A stretch of 64,000 bases of DNA. Origin: Vibrio gallicus (GTDB taxonomy: Bacteria; Pseudomonadota; Gammaproteobacteria; Enterobacterales; Vibrionaceae). A program made the translations under genes and the position numbers. The notes below the pieces were generated by a model, which searched no databases, had not been told where the DNA came from, and worked only from the letters and a program-made list of their open reading frames with translations. The stretch is taken from NCBI RefSeq assembly GCF_024346875.1, contig NZ_AP024871.1:1240001-1304000 (forward strand), written 5' to 3'. Numbering within the stretch: position 1 is the first letter of the stretch; the number at the start of each line of letters is the position of its first letter. This document shows positions 18,212 to 28,300 of this stretch, piece by piece.

Positions 18212-19240
18212 ATGGCAAAAAAACTCACCATTCTAGCTTCAGTAATAGCAGCTTCAACTGCAGTCGTTGCTACCTCTGCTAGCGCAGCAGATAGCACATT
18301 AGACAAGGTTTTGGCGGCTGGTTCATTAACCTGTGGCGTGAGCACTGGTCTTCCTGGTTTTTCTAACCCGAACTCTAAAGGTCAATGGGAAGGTATTGAT
18401 GTCGAATACTGCCAAGCAGTTGCCGCAGCGGTACTTGGAGATAAAACAAAAGTAAAATATGTTCCTTTAACCGCAAAAGAGCGTTTCACCGCCCTACAAT
18501 CTGGTGAGATTGATATCCTATCACGTAACACCACATGGACTCAGCACCGTGATACTGCTCTCGGTCTCAACTTTGTTGGCGTCAATTACTATGATGGGCA
18601 AGGCTTCATGGTCAAAAAAGACCTAGGCGTTAAAAGTGCTAAAGAGCTTGATGGCGCAGCAGTTTGTGTTCAATCCGGTACCACCACTGAGCTTAACCTT
18701 GCCGACTATTTCCGTGCATCAGGTATGAGCTATAAGCCAGTCGTATTTGATACAGCAGCACAAACGTCTGCTGGATTTGACGCAGGTCGCTGTGATGTTC
18801 TAACTACAGACCAATCAGGCCTATATGCACTTCGTCTTAATCTGAAAGATCCAACATCAGCCGTTGTTCTTCCTGAAATCATCTCAAAAGAGCCACTAGG
18901 CCCTGTTGTGCGTCAAGGTGATGACAAGTGGTTTAACGTCGCTAAGTGGACACTCAACGTAATGATTAACGCAGAAGAATACGGGATTACATCAAAGAAC
19001 GCGGATCAAATGCTGAAATCTACAGATCCAAACGTTAAACGTATCCTAGGTGTTGATGGTCCAAAAGGCACAGCTTTAGGCCTTAAGGATGATTGGGGCT
19101 ATCAAGTAGTTAAGCAAGTTGGTAACTACGGTGAGAGCTTCGAACGTACAGTAGGTACAGGTTCTCCTCTACAAATTAGCCGCGGTGTTAACGCACTATG
19201 GAACGCAGGTGGTTTCATGTACGCGCCACCACTACGTTAA
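18212..19240 (+). CDS. aapJ: General L-amino-acid ABC transporter, periplasmic binding protein
   Basis: A signal peptide (MAKKLTILASVIAASTAVVATSASA) precedes a type 3 solute-binding fold with STLDKVLAAGSLTCGVSTGLPGFS, ARFTALQSGEIDILSRNTTWT and DGQGFMV, typical of AapJ/BztA-like proteins that deliver polar and acidic amino acids. The ATG at 18212 is preferred because the signal peptide starts there; an upstream GTG at 18161 is in frame but adds nothing. The mature chain length fits the family (342 aa precursor). It is first of four transporter genes and is followed by an intercistronic hairpin. Confidence 0.94.
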   Translation: MAKKLTILASVIAASTAVVATSASAADSTLDKVLAAGSLTCGVSTGLPGFSNPNSKGQWEGIDVEYCQAVAAAVLGDKTKVKYVPLTAKERFTALQSGEIDILSRNTTWTQHRDTALGLNFVGVNYYDGQGFMVKKDLGVKSAKELDGAAVCVQSGTTTELNLADYFRASGMSYKPVVFDTAAQTSAGFDAGRCDVLTTDQSGLYALRLNLKDPTSAVVLPEIISKEPLGPVVRQGDDKWFNVAKWTLNVMINAEEYGITSKNADQMLKSTDPNVKRILGVDGPKGTALGLKDDWGYQVVKQVGNYGESFERTVGTGSPLQISRGVNALWNAGGFMYAPPLR

Positions 19241-19261
19241 TAATCATGTGTTAAGGAAACT

Positions 19262-19290
19262 GAGGGCGGCATCGCCGCCCTTATTTTATA
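19262..19290 (+). terminator. Intercistronic hairpin between aapJ and aapQ
   Basis: GGGCGGC (19264-19270), ATC loop, GCCGCCC (19274-19280), followed by TTATTTTAT. A leaky terminator or 3'-stabilising hairpin here would give more binding protein than permease, as is common in ABC importers. Confidence 0.8.
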
Positions 19291-19315
19291 CGGATATAAA
19301 ATTTTAGGATGTAGT

Positions 19316-20518
19316 ATGAATCCAACGAAGGTTTCCCAAGACGAAGGCACAACAGCCTCTCGCAAAACTAACCTCCTCTACAACCCCACATTTCGCTCAG
19401 TTGCGTTTCAAATTATTGCTATCTCTGCTCTGGTTTGGTTTTTCTATACCATAGTAAGCAATGCGTTAGGTAACCTAGAAGCGCGGGGAATCGCCACCGG
19501 ATTCGATTTCTTATCAAAAGAAGCGGGATTTGGTATTGGCTTACACCTTATCGAATATGATGAGACATTTAGCTACGGTCGCACCTTTTTTGTCGGCCTA
19601 TTAAACACCGCATTAGTTTCTGTGCTGGGTATTATATGTGCAACAATACTCGGTTTTACCATGGGTATTGCCCGTTTATCGAGTAACTGGCTAGTCAGTC
19701 GCTTAGCCGCAGTTTATATTGAAGTTTTTCGAAATATCCCACTGCTATTGCAGATCTTCTTCTGGTATTTCGCAGTACTACAGGCGCTTCCATCACCGCG
19801 ACAAAGCTTAAGTCTTGGTGAGGCGATTTTTTTAAATGTACGTGGCTTGTACTTCCCTGCACCTTCGTTTGAAGCAGGCAGTGGATTTGTTATTGCCGCA
19901 CTAGTGATTGGCGCTATCGCCTCTATCTTTATTAAAGTATGGGCTGGCAATAAGCAGAAACTCACCGGTCAACAAACTCCCGTTGGTCGCATTGCATTAG
20001 GGTTAATAGTCGGTTTACCCGTAGTGGTTTACTTCTTGGCGGGAATGCCTATTTCAGCAGAGATGCCGGAACTTAGAGGGTTCAACTTCCAAGGTGGTAT
20101 CAGCATTATTCCCGAGCTAGCCGCTCTAACAATTGCGTTATCTATTTATACCGCCTCGTTTATCGCTGAGATTGTTCGCTCTGGTATCAATGCCGTAAGC
20201 CACGGTCAAACCGAAGCTGCTATGTCACTTGGTTTACCTAGAAGCCGCACCCTGCGCTTTGTGGTTATTCCGCAGGCGCTACGCATCATCATTCCACCAC
20301 TAACAAGCCAGTACTTAAACCTGACCAAAAACTCCTCTTTGGCAATGGCTATTGGGTATCCAGATTTAGTCTCTGTTTTCGCAGGTACGACACTTAACCA
20401 AACTGGTCAAGCGATAGAGATTATTGCAATGACGATGGGCGTCTATCTAACTCTGAGTTTACTTACCTCGTTAGTCATGAATATTTATAACCGTAAAGTC
20501 GCACTGGTGGAGAGATAA
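19316..20518 (+). CDS. aapQ: General L-amino-acid ABC transporter, permease AapQ
   Basis: This 400-residue inner-membrane permease of the HisM/GlnP type has several hydrophobic helices, the AapQ-type long central insert and the EAA loop (AEAAMSLGLPRSRTLRFVVIPQALRI, here read from about residue 302) that contacts the ATPase. It pairs with AapM to form the channel. The gene is 75 bases after aapJ across a hairpin and 2 bases before aapM. Order and length fit the rhizobial aapJQMP operon and its vibrio homologues. Confidence 0.93.
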   Translation: MNPTKVSQDEGTTASRKTNLLYNPTFRSVAFQIIAISALVWFFYTIVSNALGNLEARGIATGFDFLSKEAGFGIGLHLIEYDETFSYGRTFFVGLLNTALVSVLGIICATILGFTMGIARLSSNWLVSRLAAVYIEVFRNIPLLLQIFFWYFAVLQALPSPRQSLSLGEAIFLNVRGLYFPAPSFEAGSGFVIAALVIGAIASIFIKVWAGNKQKLTGQQTPVGRIALGLIVGLPVVVYFLAGMPISAEMPELRGFNFQGGISIIPELAALTIALSIYTASFIAEIVRSGINAVSHGQTEAAMSLGLPRSRTLRFVVIPQALRIIIPPLTSQYLNLTKNSSLAMAIGYPDLVSVFAGTTLNQTGQAIEIIAMTMGVYLTLSLLTSLVMNIYNRKVALVER

Positions 20519-20520
20519 GC

Positions 20521-21618
20521 ATGAAGGTACATCAATTTCAGCCAGACCTTCCACCACCGGGTAATTCGGTTGGTATCGTAGGCTGGTTACGCAAGAACCT
20601 ATTTAATAGTCCAGTAAACTCAATTGTAACCATAATTTTAGGCTATTTAGTTTTTAGCCTTGTTACCAACGTCTTAAGTTGGGCATTTATTAATGCCGAT
20701 TGGATAGGCACCACCCGTGATGATTGCAGCAGCGCCGGCGCTTGCTGGGTATTCATTAGTGTGCGCTGGGAACAATTTATGTACGGCTTTTACCCTGAAG
20801 CCGAGTTGTGGCGCCCGCGCCTATTCTACGCAACACTGGCCATATTTATTGCCGCTTTGGTATATGAGAAAACACCAAAACGCACTTGGATTTGGTTGTT
20901 TTTCGTAAATGTATATCCGTTTATTATCGCAGCTCTGCTATACGGTGGTGTATTTGGATTAGAAGTAGTCGACACCCATAAATGGGGCGGTTTACTTGTT
21001 ACCCTTATCATCGCGTTAGTTGGTATTGTCGTATCTCTTCCAATTGGGGTGCTACTAGCCTTAGGTCGCCGCTCTGAGATGCCTATAATCCGCAGTATTT
21101 GTACCATTTACATTGAGGTATGGCGGGGTGTTCCTCTCATTACTGTACTGTTTATGGCCTCAGTTATGTTGCCGCTATTCCTGTCTGAAGGTACAGAAAC
21201 CGATAAATTACTGCGTGCGTTAATCGGTGTAGTCATGTTCAGTGCTGCTTATATGGCGGAAGTAATTCGAGGAGGGCTGCAGGCCATTCCAAAGGGACAA
21301 TATGAGGCCGCTGACGCTCTTGGGCTCTCATACTGGAAGAAAATGCGTTTAATTATTCTTCCACAAGCGCTTAAAATTACTATTCCCTCTATCGTTAATA
21401 CCTTTATCGGGTTGTTTAAGGATACCAGTTTGGTACTTATCATCGGTATGTTCGATGTATTGGGTATTGGTCAGTCAGCAAACACCGATCCAGAGTGGCT
21501 CGGGTTCGCTATCGAAAGCTATGTATTTGTCGCGTTAGTGTTCTGGGTATTTTGTTTTGGCATGTCGAGGTACTCGATTTGGCTAGAAAACAAATTGCAC
21601 ACGGGTCACAAACGATAA
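20521..21618 (+). CDS. aapM: General L-amino-acid ABC transporter, permease AapM
   Basis: This second permease subunit (365 aa) has the typical EAA loop ([22 protein letters not shown]) and a terminal block of transmembrane helices, plus an N-terminal pair of helices separated by a periplasmic loop with two cysteines ([13 protein letters not shown]). That layout is typical of AapM/BztC. It forms a heterodimer with AapQ. The start codon follows the aapQ stop by 2 bases, so translation is probably coupled. Confidence 0.93.
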   Translation: MKVHQFQPDLPPPGNSVGIVGWLRKNLFNSPVNSIVTIILGYLVFSLVTNVLSWAFINADWIGTTRDDCSSAGACWVFISVRWEQFMYGFYPEAELWRPRLFYATLAIFIAALVYEKTPKRTWIWLFFVNVYPFIIAALLYGGVFGLEVVDTHKWGGLLVTLIIALVGIVVSLPIGVLLALGRRSEMPIIRSICTIYIEVWRGVPLITVLFMASVMLPLFLSEGTETDKLLRALIGVVMFSAAYMAEVIRGGLQAIPKGQYEAADALGLSYWKKMRLIILPQALKITIPSIVNTFIGLFKDTSLVLIIGMFDVLGIGQSANTDPEWLGFAIESYVFVALVFWVFCFGMSRYSIWLENKLHTGHKR

Positions 21619-21634
21619 TTATCAAGGACGTATT

Positions 21635-22384
21635 ATGACGCAACAACAAGACTACATGATCCAACTAAAGGACATGAACAAGTGGTACGGTGATTTTCAC
21701 GTATTAAAGAACATCAATCTTGAGGTTAAGAAAGGTGAAAAAATCGTAATCTGTGGCCCTTCCGGCTCTGGAAAATCGACTATGATTCGCTGTATAAATC
21801 GATTAGAAGAGCACCAAAAAGGACAGATTATTGTTCAAGGTACTGAACTAACCGAAGATCTAAAGAACATAGAGGCGGTCCGTAAAGAGGTCGGTATGTG
21901 TTTCCAGCACTTCAACCTATTTCCGCACCTAACGGTATTAGAAAATTGCACTCTAGCACCTATCTGGGTCAAAAAGATGCCTAAAAGCGAAGCAGAAGCG
22001 GTTGCTATGAAGTATCTCGAACGCGTAAAAATACCAGATCAAGCTGAAAAATACCCAGGTCAGCTCTCAGGTGGTCAACAACAGCGCGTAGCCATTGCTC
22101 GCTCTTTATGTATGAACCCACAAGTCATGCTGTTCGACGAACCGACTTCAGCACTCGACCCTGAGATGGTACGTGAGGTGCTTGATGTTATGGTTGAGCT
22201 AGCAGAAGAAGGCATGACTATGCTTTGTGTTACCCACGAAATGGGTTTTGCTAAAGAGGTAGCAGACAGAGTGATATTTATGGATGCTGGTGAAATAATC
22301 GAAGAAAACAACCCGGTTGAGTTTTTTGAAAATCCACAGTCTGACCGTACTCAGAACTTCCTTTCGCAGATCCTTCATCACTAA
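21635..22384 (+). CDS. aapP: General L-amino-acid ABC transporter, ATPase AapP
   Basis: This 249-residue polar-amino-acid-type ATPase has Walker [10 protein letters not shown], the Q-loop region [12 protein letters not shown], the signature LSGGQQQR and Walker [16 protein letters not shown], and the switch histidine in CVTHEMGFA. It powers import through AapQM. It closes the aapJQMP operon and is followed by a hairpin terminator. GGACG stands upstream of the ATG. Confidence 0.96.
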   Translation: MTQQQDYMIQLKDMNKWYGDFHVLKNINLEVKKGEKIVICGPSGSGKSTMIRCINRLEEHQKGQIIVQGTELTEDLKNIEAVRKEVGMCFQHFNLFPHLTVLENCTLAPIWVKKMPKSEAEAVAMKYLERVKIPDQAEKYPGQLSGGQQQRVAIARSLCMNPQVMLFDEPTSALDPEMVREVLDVMVELAEEGMTMLCVTHEMGFAKEVADRVIFMDAGEIIEENNPVEFFENPQSDRTQNFLSQILHH

Positions 22385-22404
22385 TTGCAACGTAGTTAAC
22401 AGTT

Positions 22405-22432
22405 TAGGGCAGCTCACGCTGCCCTATTTGTT
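22405..22432 (+). terminator. Terminator of the aapJQMP operon
   Basis: TAGGGCAGC (22405-22413), TCAC loop, GCTGCCCTA (22418-22426), followed by TTTGTTG. Confidence 0.8.
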
Positions 22433-22573
22433 GCTATATGACGTACACTCTAATAATGAGATTAAATCTGTATCTAGCCACAAGCATGAGCCTTACAGAT
22501 TAAAAACACAGCACATGAAATGCATTGTTACAATTTGCAATTCACGCATGCTGTGCTTTTACTTATTATAGCG

Positions 22574-22602
22574 CTTGAAAAATGGAACTTTTCACCCAAT
22601 AT
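22574..22602 (+). promoter_or_regulatory. Sigma-32-like heat-shock promoter upstream of yccA
   Basis: CTTGAAA (22574-22580), a 14-base spacer and CCCAATAT (22595-22602) closely fit the RpoH consensus CTTGAAA-N13/14-CCCCATnT. The site ends 37 bases before the yccA ATG. A sigma-70 reading (TTGAAA to TATAAT) would need a 19-base spacer, which is less good. Prediction only. Confidence 0.6.
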
Positions 22603-22639
22603 AATTACTAATTACCTAAAGGTCTTTTTGAGGAAAACT

Positions 22640-23302
22640 ATGAACAGTCCAATGGTTTCACGTACTCGCTCTCAAGAGAGTGTATTACAAACTAACAAGG
22701 TGCTTCGCAACACCTACTTCTTGTTGTCACTTACCCTACTTTGGTCTGCGCTTGTTGCCGCGTTCTCTATGGCAATGAACCTACCACGTCCAGGGTTAAT
22801 CCTGATGCTTGTTGGCTTTTATGGTCTTCTATTCCTAACCGAAAAGAATCGTAACAACAGCATGGGCTTAGTGTTTACCTTCTTATTCACTGGCTTCTTA
22901 GGCTATACCACAGGCCCTATACTAAATATGTATATTGGCGCGGGTATGGGCGATGCAATTATTACTGCTCTGGGCGGTACTGCCTTAGCATTTATGGGTG
23001 CATCAGCGTACGCTCTAACCACTAAGCGTGACCTTTCGGTACTGAATGGCGTATTGATGGCTGGCTTTGTCGTGTTGCTTATCGGTATGGTTGCTAATAT
23101 TTTCTTGCAGATGCCACTTCTTCATCTTGCAATGAGTGGGATGTTTATTATGTTCTCAACGGGTATCATTTTGTTGACGACTCAACAGATCGTACGTGGT
23201 GGTGAAACTAACTACATCTCTGCAACCGTATCACTATACGTATCTATCTATAACATGTTCATCAGCCTACTTAGTATTCTAGGTATTATGAATAACGACT
23301 AA
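22640..23302 (+). CDS. yccA: YccA, Bax-inhibitor-1 family inner-membrane protein (FtsH modulator)
   Basis: This 220-residue membrane protein has about seven hydrophobic helices and ends in GIMNND. The ATG at 22640 is preceded by AGGA and starts MNSPMVSRTRSQESVLQTNKV; a longer in-frame reading from 22520 has no family support. E. coli YccA is a substrate and inhibitor of the FtsH protease. The neighbours tusE, acyP and rlmI repeat the E. coli order. A sigma-32-like promoter lies immediately upstream, which would suit a protein-quality-control role. Confidence 0.93.
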   Translation: MNSPMVSRTRSQESVLQTNKVLRNTYFLLSLTLLWSALVAAFSMAMNLPRPGLILMLVGFYGLLFLTEKNRNNSMGLVFTFLFTGFLGYTTGPILNMYIGAGMGDAIITALGGTALAFMGASAYALTTKRDLSVLNGVLMAGFVVLLIGMVANIFLQMPLLHLAMSGMFIMFSTGIILLTTQQIVRGGETNYISATVSLYVSIYNMFISLLSILGIMNND

Positions 23303-23325
23303 TCTTTCATCAGTCGTCTATTTTA

Positions 23326-23353
23326 AAAGCTCGCACAGGTTGCGGGCTTTTTT
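23326..23353 (+). terminator. Terminator of yccA
   Basis: AAAGCTCGCA (23326-23335) pairs with TGCGGGCTTT (23341-23350), one G-U pair, followed by T residues. Confidence 0.8.
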
Positions 23354-23395
23354 GTTTTTACCGATAATTTATAAAAATAGAATACAGAGACCGTT

Positions 23396-23725
23396 ATGTT
23401 TGTATATCAAGATAAGCAGATTGAAACTGATACTGAGGGGTATCTGCTAAATTTCCAAGAATGGGAAGAAGGCATGATACAGGTATTAGCAGAGCAAGAA
23501 GGCATTGAGCTCACTGACGCCCATTTAGAGGTGGTGCACTTTGTTAGGGCGTTCTATTTAGAGTTTAATACATCTCCAGCTGTGCGCATGCTAGTCAAAG
23601 CCATTGAAAAAGCGCACGGCCCTGAAAAAGGCAATAGTAAATACCTGTTCAAACTGTTTAAACAGGGCCCTGCAAAACAAGCTACTAAACTGGCCGGGTT
23701 ACCAAAACCTGCAAAATGCTTATAG
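23396..23725 (+). CDS. tusE: Sulfurtransferase TusE (DsrC family)
   Basis: This 109-residue DsrC-fold protein accepts sulfur from the TusBCD complex and passes it to MnmA for 2-thiouridine formation in tRNA. It has the conserved [32 protein letters not shown] and C-terminal PKPAKCL, with the single active cysteine one residue from the end, as in TusE and unlike two-cysteine DsrC proteins. The 3' end overlaps the convergent acyP gene by 6 bases. Confidence 0.95.
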   Translation: MFVYQDKQIETDTEGYLLNFQEWEEGMIQVLAEQEGIELTDAHLEVVHFVRAFYLEFNTSPAVRMLVKAIEKAHGPEKGNSKYLFKLFKQGPAKQATKLAGLPKPAKCL

Positions 23726-23989
23726 TATTTTAAAGCCGCTATGGTGCTGAAACGGTATTGGTTGGGCGTCTAATGACTCTACCGATGCCGTTATTGGCCC
23801 CTGTTGTAGCCACTTCGCCAGCTGTGCTACACGCATTTCTTCTCCGCAAGCGACGACCTCAACACTGCCATTATTTAGATTTTTAGCATAGCCACTCAAA
23901 CCTAATTTTAAACCTTGATGGGCAGTATGATATCGAAACCCAACCATTTGCACTCGCCCTTTAACTAAAAACTGACAACACACATCCAT
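23720..23989 (-). CDS. acyP: Acylphosphatase
   Basis: This small (89 aa) enzyme hydrolyses acyl phosphates. The phosphate-binding loop and catalytic arginine are in [12 protein letters not shown], and the catalytic asparagine is in [17 protein letters not shown]. The ATG at 23989 has GGAGG five bases upstream; an in-frame GTG at 24001 is too close to that site and is not used here. The gene is in the same place as E. coli yccX, but on the opposite strand from tusE and rlmI. Confidence 0.93.
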   Translation of the reverse strand: MDVCCQFLVKGRVQMVGFRYHTAHQGLKLGLSGYAKNLNNGSVEVVACGEEMRVAQLAKWLQQGPITASVESLDAQPIPFQHHSGFKIL

Positions 23990-24113
23990 TTGAACCTCCA
24001 CATTTCTGCCTTTGATCAGTATATACCCAGCTGACCCAACAGATATGGGTTAGCATTTGCTTTTAACTGTCTCATCAACCACAATGACACAAAATTTCCT
24101 ATCGAGACCCAAT

Positions 24114-25301
24114 ATGAGTGCATCAATTACCCTAGCTAAAGGACGTGACAAATCCGTTCGTCGTCGTCATCCGTGGATATTTTCTCGCGGAATCGACAGC
24201 GTCAAAGGCGAACCCGAGTTAGGAGAAACCGTTGATGTATATGCAAATAACGGGCAGTGGCTTGCTAAAGCGGCTTATTCACCTAATTCCCAAATCCGAG
24301 CTCGAGTTTGGACCTTTACTAAACAAAATATCGACAAAGCCTTCTTTGTTTCTCGTATTAAAAGTGCTATTTTAATTCGAGAAGCGTTTATTGAACAAGG
24401 TGGATTAACGGGTTACCGTCTGATTGCTGCTGAATCCGATTCCATGCCAGGCGTGACTATCGATAAGTATCAAGATTACCTAGTATGCCAATTTCTAAGT
24501 GCTGGTTCAGAGTTTCATAAACAGAATATCGTTGATGCGCTGATTGAATGCTTCCCTGAGTGCACAGTTTACGAGCGCTCAGATGTGGCAGTGCGTAAAA
24601 AAGAAGGTTTGCAAGAAACCACTGGCGTGCTACATGGTAATGCCCCAACCGAACCGATTATCATTGAAGAAAATGGTATAAAAATCCAAGTTGATATCTT
24701 GTCTGGGCATAAAACTGGCTTCTATCTCGACCAGCGTGACAGTCGCTTACAGTCAATGAAATACGTCAAAGGCAAACAAGTTCTCAATTGCTTTAGCTAT
24801 ACGGGTGGTTTTGGGTTATACGCTCAAAAAGGTGGTGCAGAGCGGGTCATCAATATCGATGTTTCACAACCGGCACTGGATATCGCAAAACAGAACTCAG
24901 AAATTAATGGATTTGCTCCCAAACAAGCGGTGTTTTTAAACGCAGATGTGTTTAAAATATTACGTGAATATCGTGACCAAAAAACCAAGTTCGATGTTGT
25001 GATAATGGATCCACCAAAGATGGTGAGCTCTAAATCCAACCTCACCAGTGGAGCCCGCGGTTATAAAGACCTCAATATGCTAGCGATGCAGATCCTTAAA
25101 CCTGGTGGTACCCTTCTTACCTATTCTTGTTCTGGGTTAATGGAAAGCAACCTCTTTCAAAAGATAATTGCTGACGCCGCACTTGATGCAGGACGTGAAG
25201 TGAAGTTTGTTGAAAGCTTCACTCAAGCCCAAGACCACATCATAGATAGCGCCTACCCTGAAGGCTTATACCTCAAAGGCTTTGCTGCCAAAGTACTATA
25301 A
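24114..25301 (+). CDS. rlmI: 23S rRNA m5C1962 methyltransferase RlmI
   Basis: This 395-residue enzyme has an N-terminal PUA domain ([21 protein letters not shown]), a middle domain ([20 protein letters not shown]) and a Rossmann methyltransferase domain with [18 protein letters not shown] and TYSCSGLM. The start at 24114 matches E. coli RlmI; the in-frame upstream start at 24057 would add 19 unsupported residues. The ribosome binding site before it is weak. It ends at a hairpin shared with the convergent adhesin gene. Confidence 0.94.
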   Translation: MSASITLAKGRDKSVRRRHPWIFSRGIDSVKGEPELGETVDVYANNGQWLAKAAYSPNSQIRARVWTFTKQNIDKAFFVSRIKSAILIREAFIEQGGLTGYRLIAAESDSMPGVTIDKYQDYLVCQFLSAGSEFHKQNIVDALIECFPECTVYERSDVAVRKKEGLQETTGVLHGNAPTEPIIIEENGIKIQVDILSGHKTGFYLDQRDSRLQSMKYVKGKQVLNCFSYTGGFGLYAQKGGAERVINIDVSQPALDIAKQNSEINGFAPKQAVFLNADVFKILREYRDQKTKFDVVIMDPPKMVSSKSNLTSGARGYKDLNMLAMQILKPGGTLLTYSCSGLMESNLFQKIIADAALDAGREVKFVESFTQAQDHIIDSAYPEGLYLKGFAAKVL

Positions 25302-25310
25302 ATATAATAT

Positions 25311-25332
25311 AAGGCTCGCAATCGCGAGCCTT
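25311..25332. terminator. Hairpin between rlmI and the adhesin gene
   Basis: AAGGCTCGC (25311-25319), AATC loop, GCGAGCCTT (25324-25332). It lies between convergent stop codons with A/T-rich flanks on both sides and probably serves both genes. Confidence 0.75.
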
Positions 25333-25338
25333 ATTCAT

Positions 25339-28300
25339 TTATTCACTCTTAACTATCAGCTGGTTTAACAGTTCACTCGAATCAAACACACCGCCATCAC
25401 TGATACTGTCACCAAATTGCCCCCTAACATCTTGGATAATAATGGTTTGAGTGCCTGTTTGATGCTCAATTTCTAGGGCAATATCTTGCTCAGTAACTGA
25501 CACTTCAACATTAGAAAGCAGTTCATCTAGATCTGAACTATCAGTGGCATTTAATAGCTCATCAAAGTTCAGTAAATCTTCACCTACAGAGAAATTAGTT
25601 ACAATGTCAGTACCGCTATCTAATGCAACTTCGGTCCAAATAAACGTATCAGATTGCTCACTACCAGTGAGGACATCATCACCGAGTTGTGCTAACAGTT
25701 GTTGAGTTTGTCCCACATCTAGCATGAGGCTATCTACATTGAGAGCATCTTCGATTTGGATATTAACCTCATCTTGCGATCCTTTCGGAGCACCGATATT
25801 CACATCCACTAACTGTGCGGTAAAGGTCTCAATACCTTCGTTATCAGCGTCAACATTGGCCTCGATAATAATCGAGATCAAATCACCATCAGAATTCCCC
25901 GGTCGAACCGTTTTGTCCGCGCCAGAAATATTAGTCACCGTTACCACATGACCGCTATCCGTTGCGTAAGAAGAGGCTATGTAATCAGACGTAGTTTCCA
26001 ACCTAATGCCGTAGTCGTCAGATGACGCGGTTGCAGTCGCCGCAGCGGTGACAAAGGTAAAGATAAGACTACCACCATCTCGAATTACAACCTTACCGCC
26101 TTCTAATAGTTTAACCGCAATTGCTTTGTTAGCATCTTGGCCTTCAATCACCGATACCAAAGACTTGGGTGTCAATCCCCACGCCGCATCATTTTCTGTA
26201 GAAAGCTCTATATTGACACTAGCCTCATCCACCTCTCCACTGGGATCTGAGACTTTAAGGGCTAGCTGATGCACTCCTGAATCACTATCGCGTAAGTCCG
26301 TATTTAGGGAGATCTCCCCTGTATCTGGGTCAATATCGAACACCCCATAACTTAAACTGCCATCACTAAATGAATAGGAAAGTGGATCGTTATCCGTATC
26401 ATACGCCGTTACGGTATTGATGATATCTCCTGAACCAAACTCACTGGCTTTAATCACGCCAAAGTCATACACATCATCGTTTATAGGGCTATCTTGGGTG
26501 TCTGACCCTGACAGAAACTCTGGGGCGTGATTGCTTTGACCATTATCAATGATGATCAATGGCAGTTCGATAGATTTACTGGCTGTATCACCATTACTCG
26601 TTTCGGTACTAATTGCAGTAACCGTCACGTTATATTCACCCGCAATTGGTACGTTTGCCTTTAAGCTAGCAAGATCTAAATCAGTAACGTCAGCAATACC
26701 ATCAGCCCCCACCACGAGCTCTTTACCATCACTATCTTTAATAATTGTCCCCTGTGGTAGCCCAGACATAACCACATTTAGAGTTTCACTATCATCAATA
26801 TCAGTTAAGGCTGCACCGAGGTCCCAAAGGTCGACAAAGCTACCTTCGAGCCCTTTCGCATCTGATGATTCTAAGACTAAGTTATCGACAATAGCACCAT
26901 AACTATTTGCATCTGTAGATTGAAGAATCAGTCGATAGTTACCTTCCGTATCTGAAGGTAAGGTAATCTGAATATCTCGCTCCCAAGAGTTATCATTCGG
27001 CCTAAATTGATACAGAGTTTCGGCTTCCTCCATAATCGGATTTCCTTGGTCGTCGAGTCTTACCCAGATTACATTTAAGTCACTATCGCCATTTTGCCAA
27101 CGTCGCGCAGCAGCATCAAAACTGAAGCTATAATAACGCCCCTCTTCAACGCTGAGATCGGTATAGATAGAGTTATCTCCTCGGTCTCCTTCAACCTCTA
27201 GTACAAGATTATCTTTACTCGCACCACTGCGATAGACAGATTCTCGGCCAATCTCTACCTTGTTATCATCATTTGCATACCAAGTACCAAGAGTATTCCC
27301 TCCTAGTACTTGGCTAACATCAATATTTGAGCTCCAGTTTCTATTTTCACCTAGCAACGGCCCTGCATCTTGGAAATCAATCAATGCGACTTTTTGTTCA
27401 TTGACTACCCACAGCTTGGGCTCATCAGCTATCGCTGAAATATCTATAGTAACCGTCTGTTGATTGCTTTCTGAGTTGCCATCTGACACTGAGTATTCAA
27501 AACTCGCATAGCTCTGCTTTTGGTCTCCTAAACCTGCATCATCAAATTCATCATCACCAGATGCGTTAAGCTCTGGTATGAAAATAAGATTGCCTGCTGC
27601 TATATCAAGTTGTGAGATAACATCACCAGTCTCTACTGATGTCCAAACCCCATCAATGAGTAGTTGCAATTCCCCTTCTATAGGAAGCGACGTAATTACG
27701 ATTGAAAGTTCATTATCCGCTGTATCTTGATCGCTAGTATTAAATTGCGCCCAATTGAATGCTAGAGCAGTATCTTCCATCCCCGACACATTAAATGATT
27801 CGCTCGTTGGCGTATCATTCACCAAGTCAACTGTAGGCGTGCCTTGGTCGCTACCAGAGAGCCCACCTTCTTTATTCTCAGTCACAGTCAGGTCAATCTC
27901 AGGCAGTGCATTACCGCCATTCACCCAATCTGCGCCTTTATCGGTCAGCACTACCTTGCCGCCTTGCAGCTGGTAGTAGCCATCCGAGTTGGACTCACCG
28001 GTAAAGTTCACAGTGACCGCATCGCCTTCTTCATCAAAGGTGCTGTAGGTGGCAACTTCACTGCCTTCAACAACATCGTCTTCGGTAACGCTACCGGCCA
28101 CAATGTCAATGCTCGGCGCATCGTTTACCAAGTCAACTGTAGGCGTACCTTGATCGCTACCAGAGAGCCCACCTTCTTTATTCTCAGTCACAGTCAGGTC
28201 AATCTCAGGCAGTGCATTACCGCCATTCACCCAATCTGCGCCTTTATCGGTCAGCACTACCTTGCCGCCTTGCAGCTGGTAGTAGCCATCCGAGTTGGAC

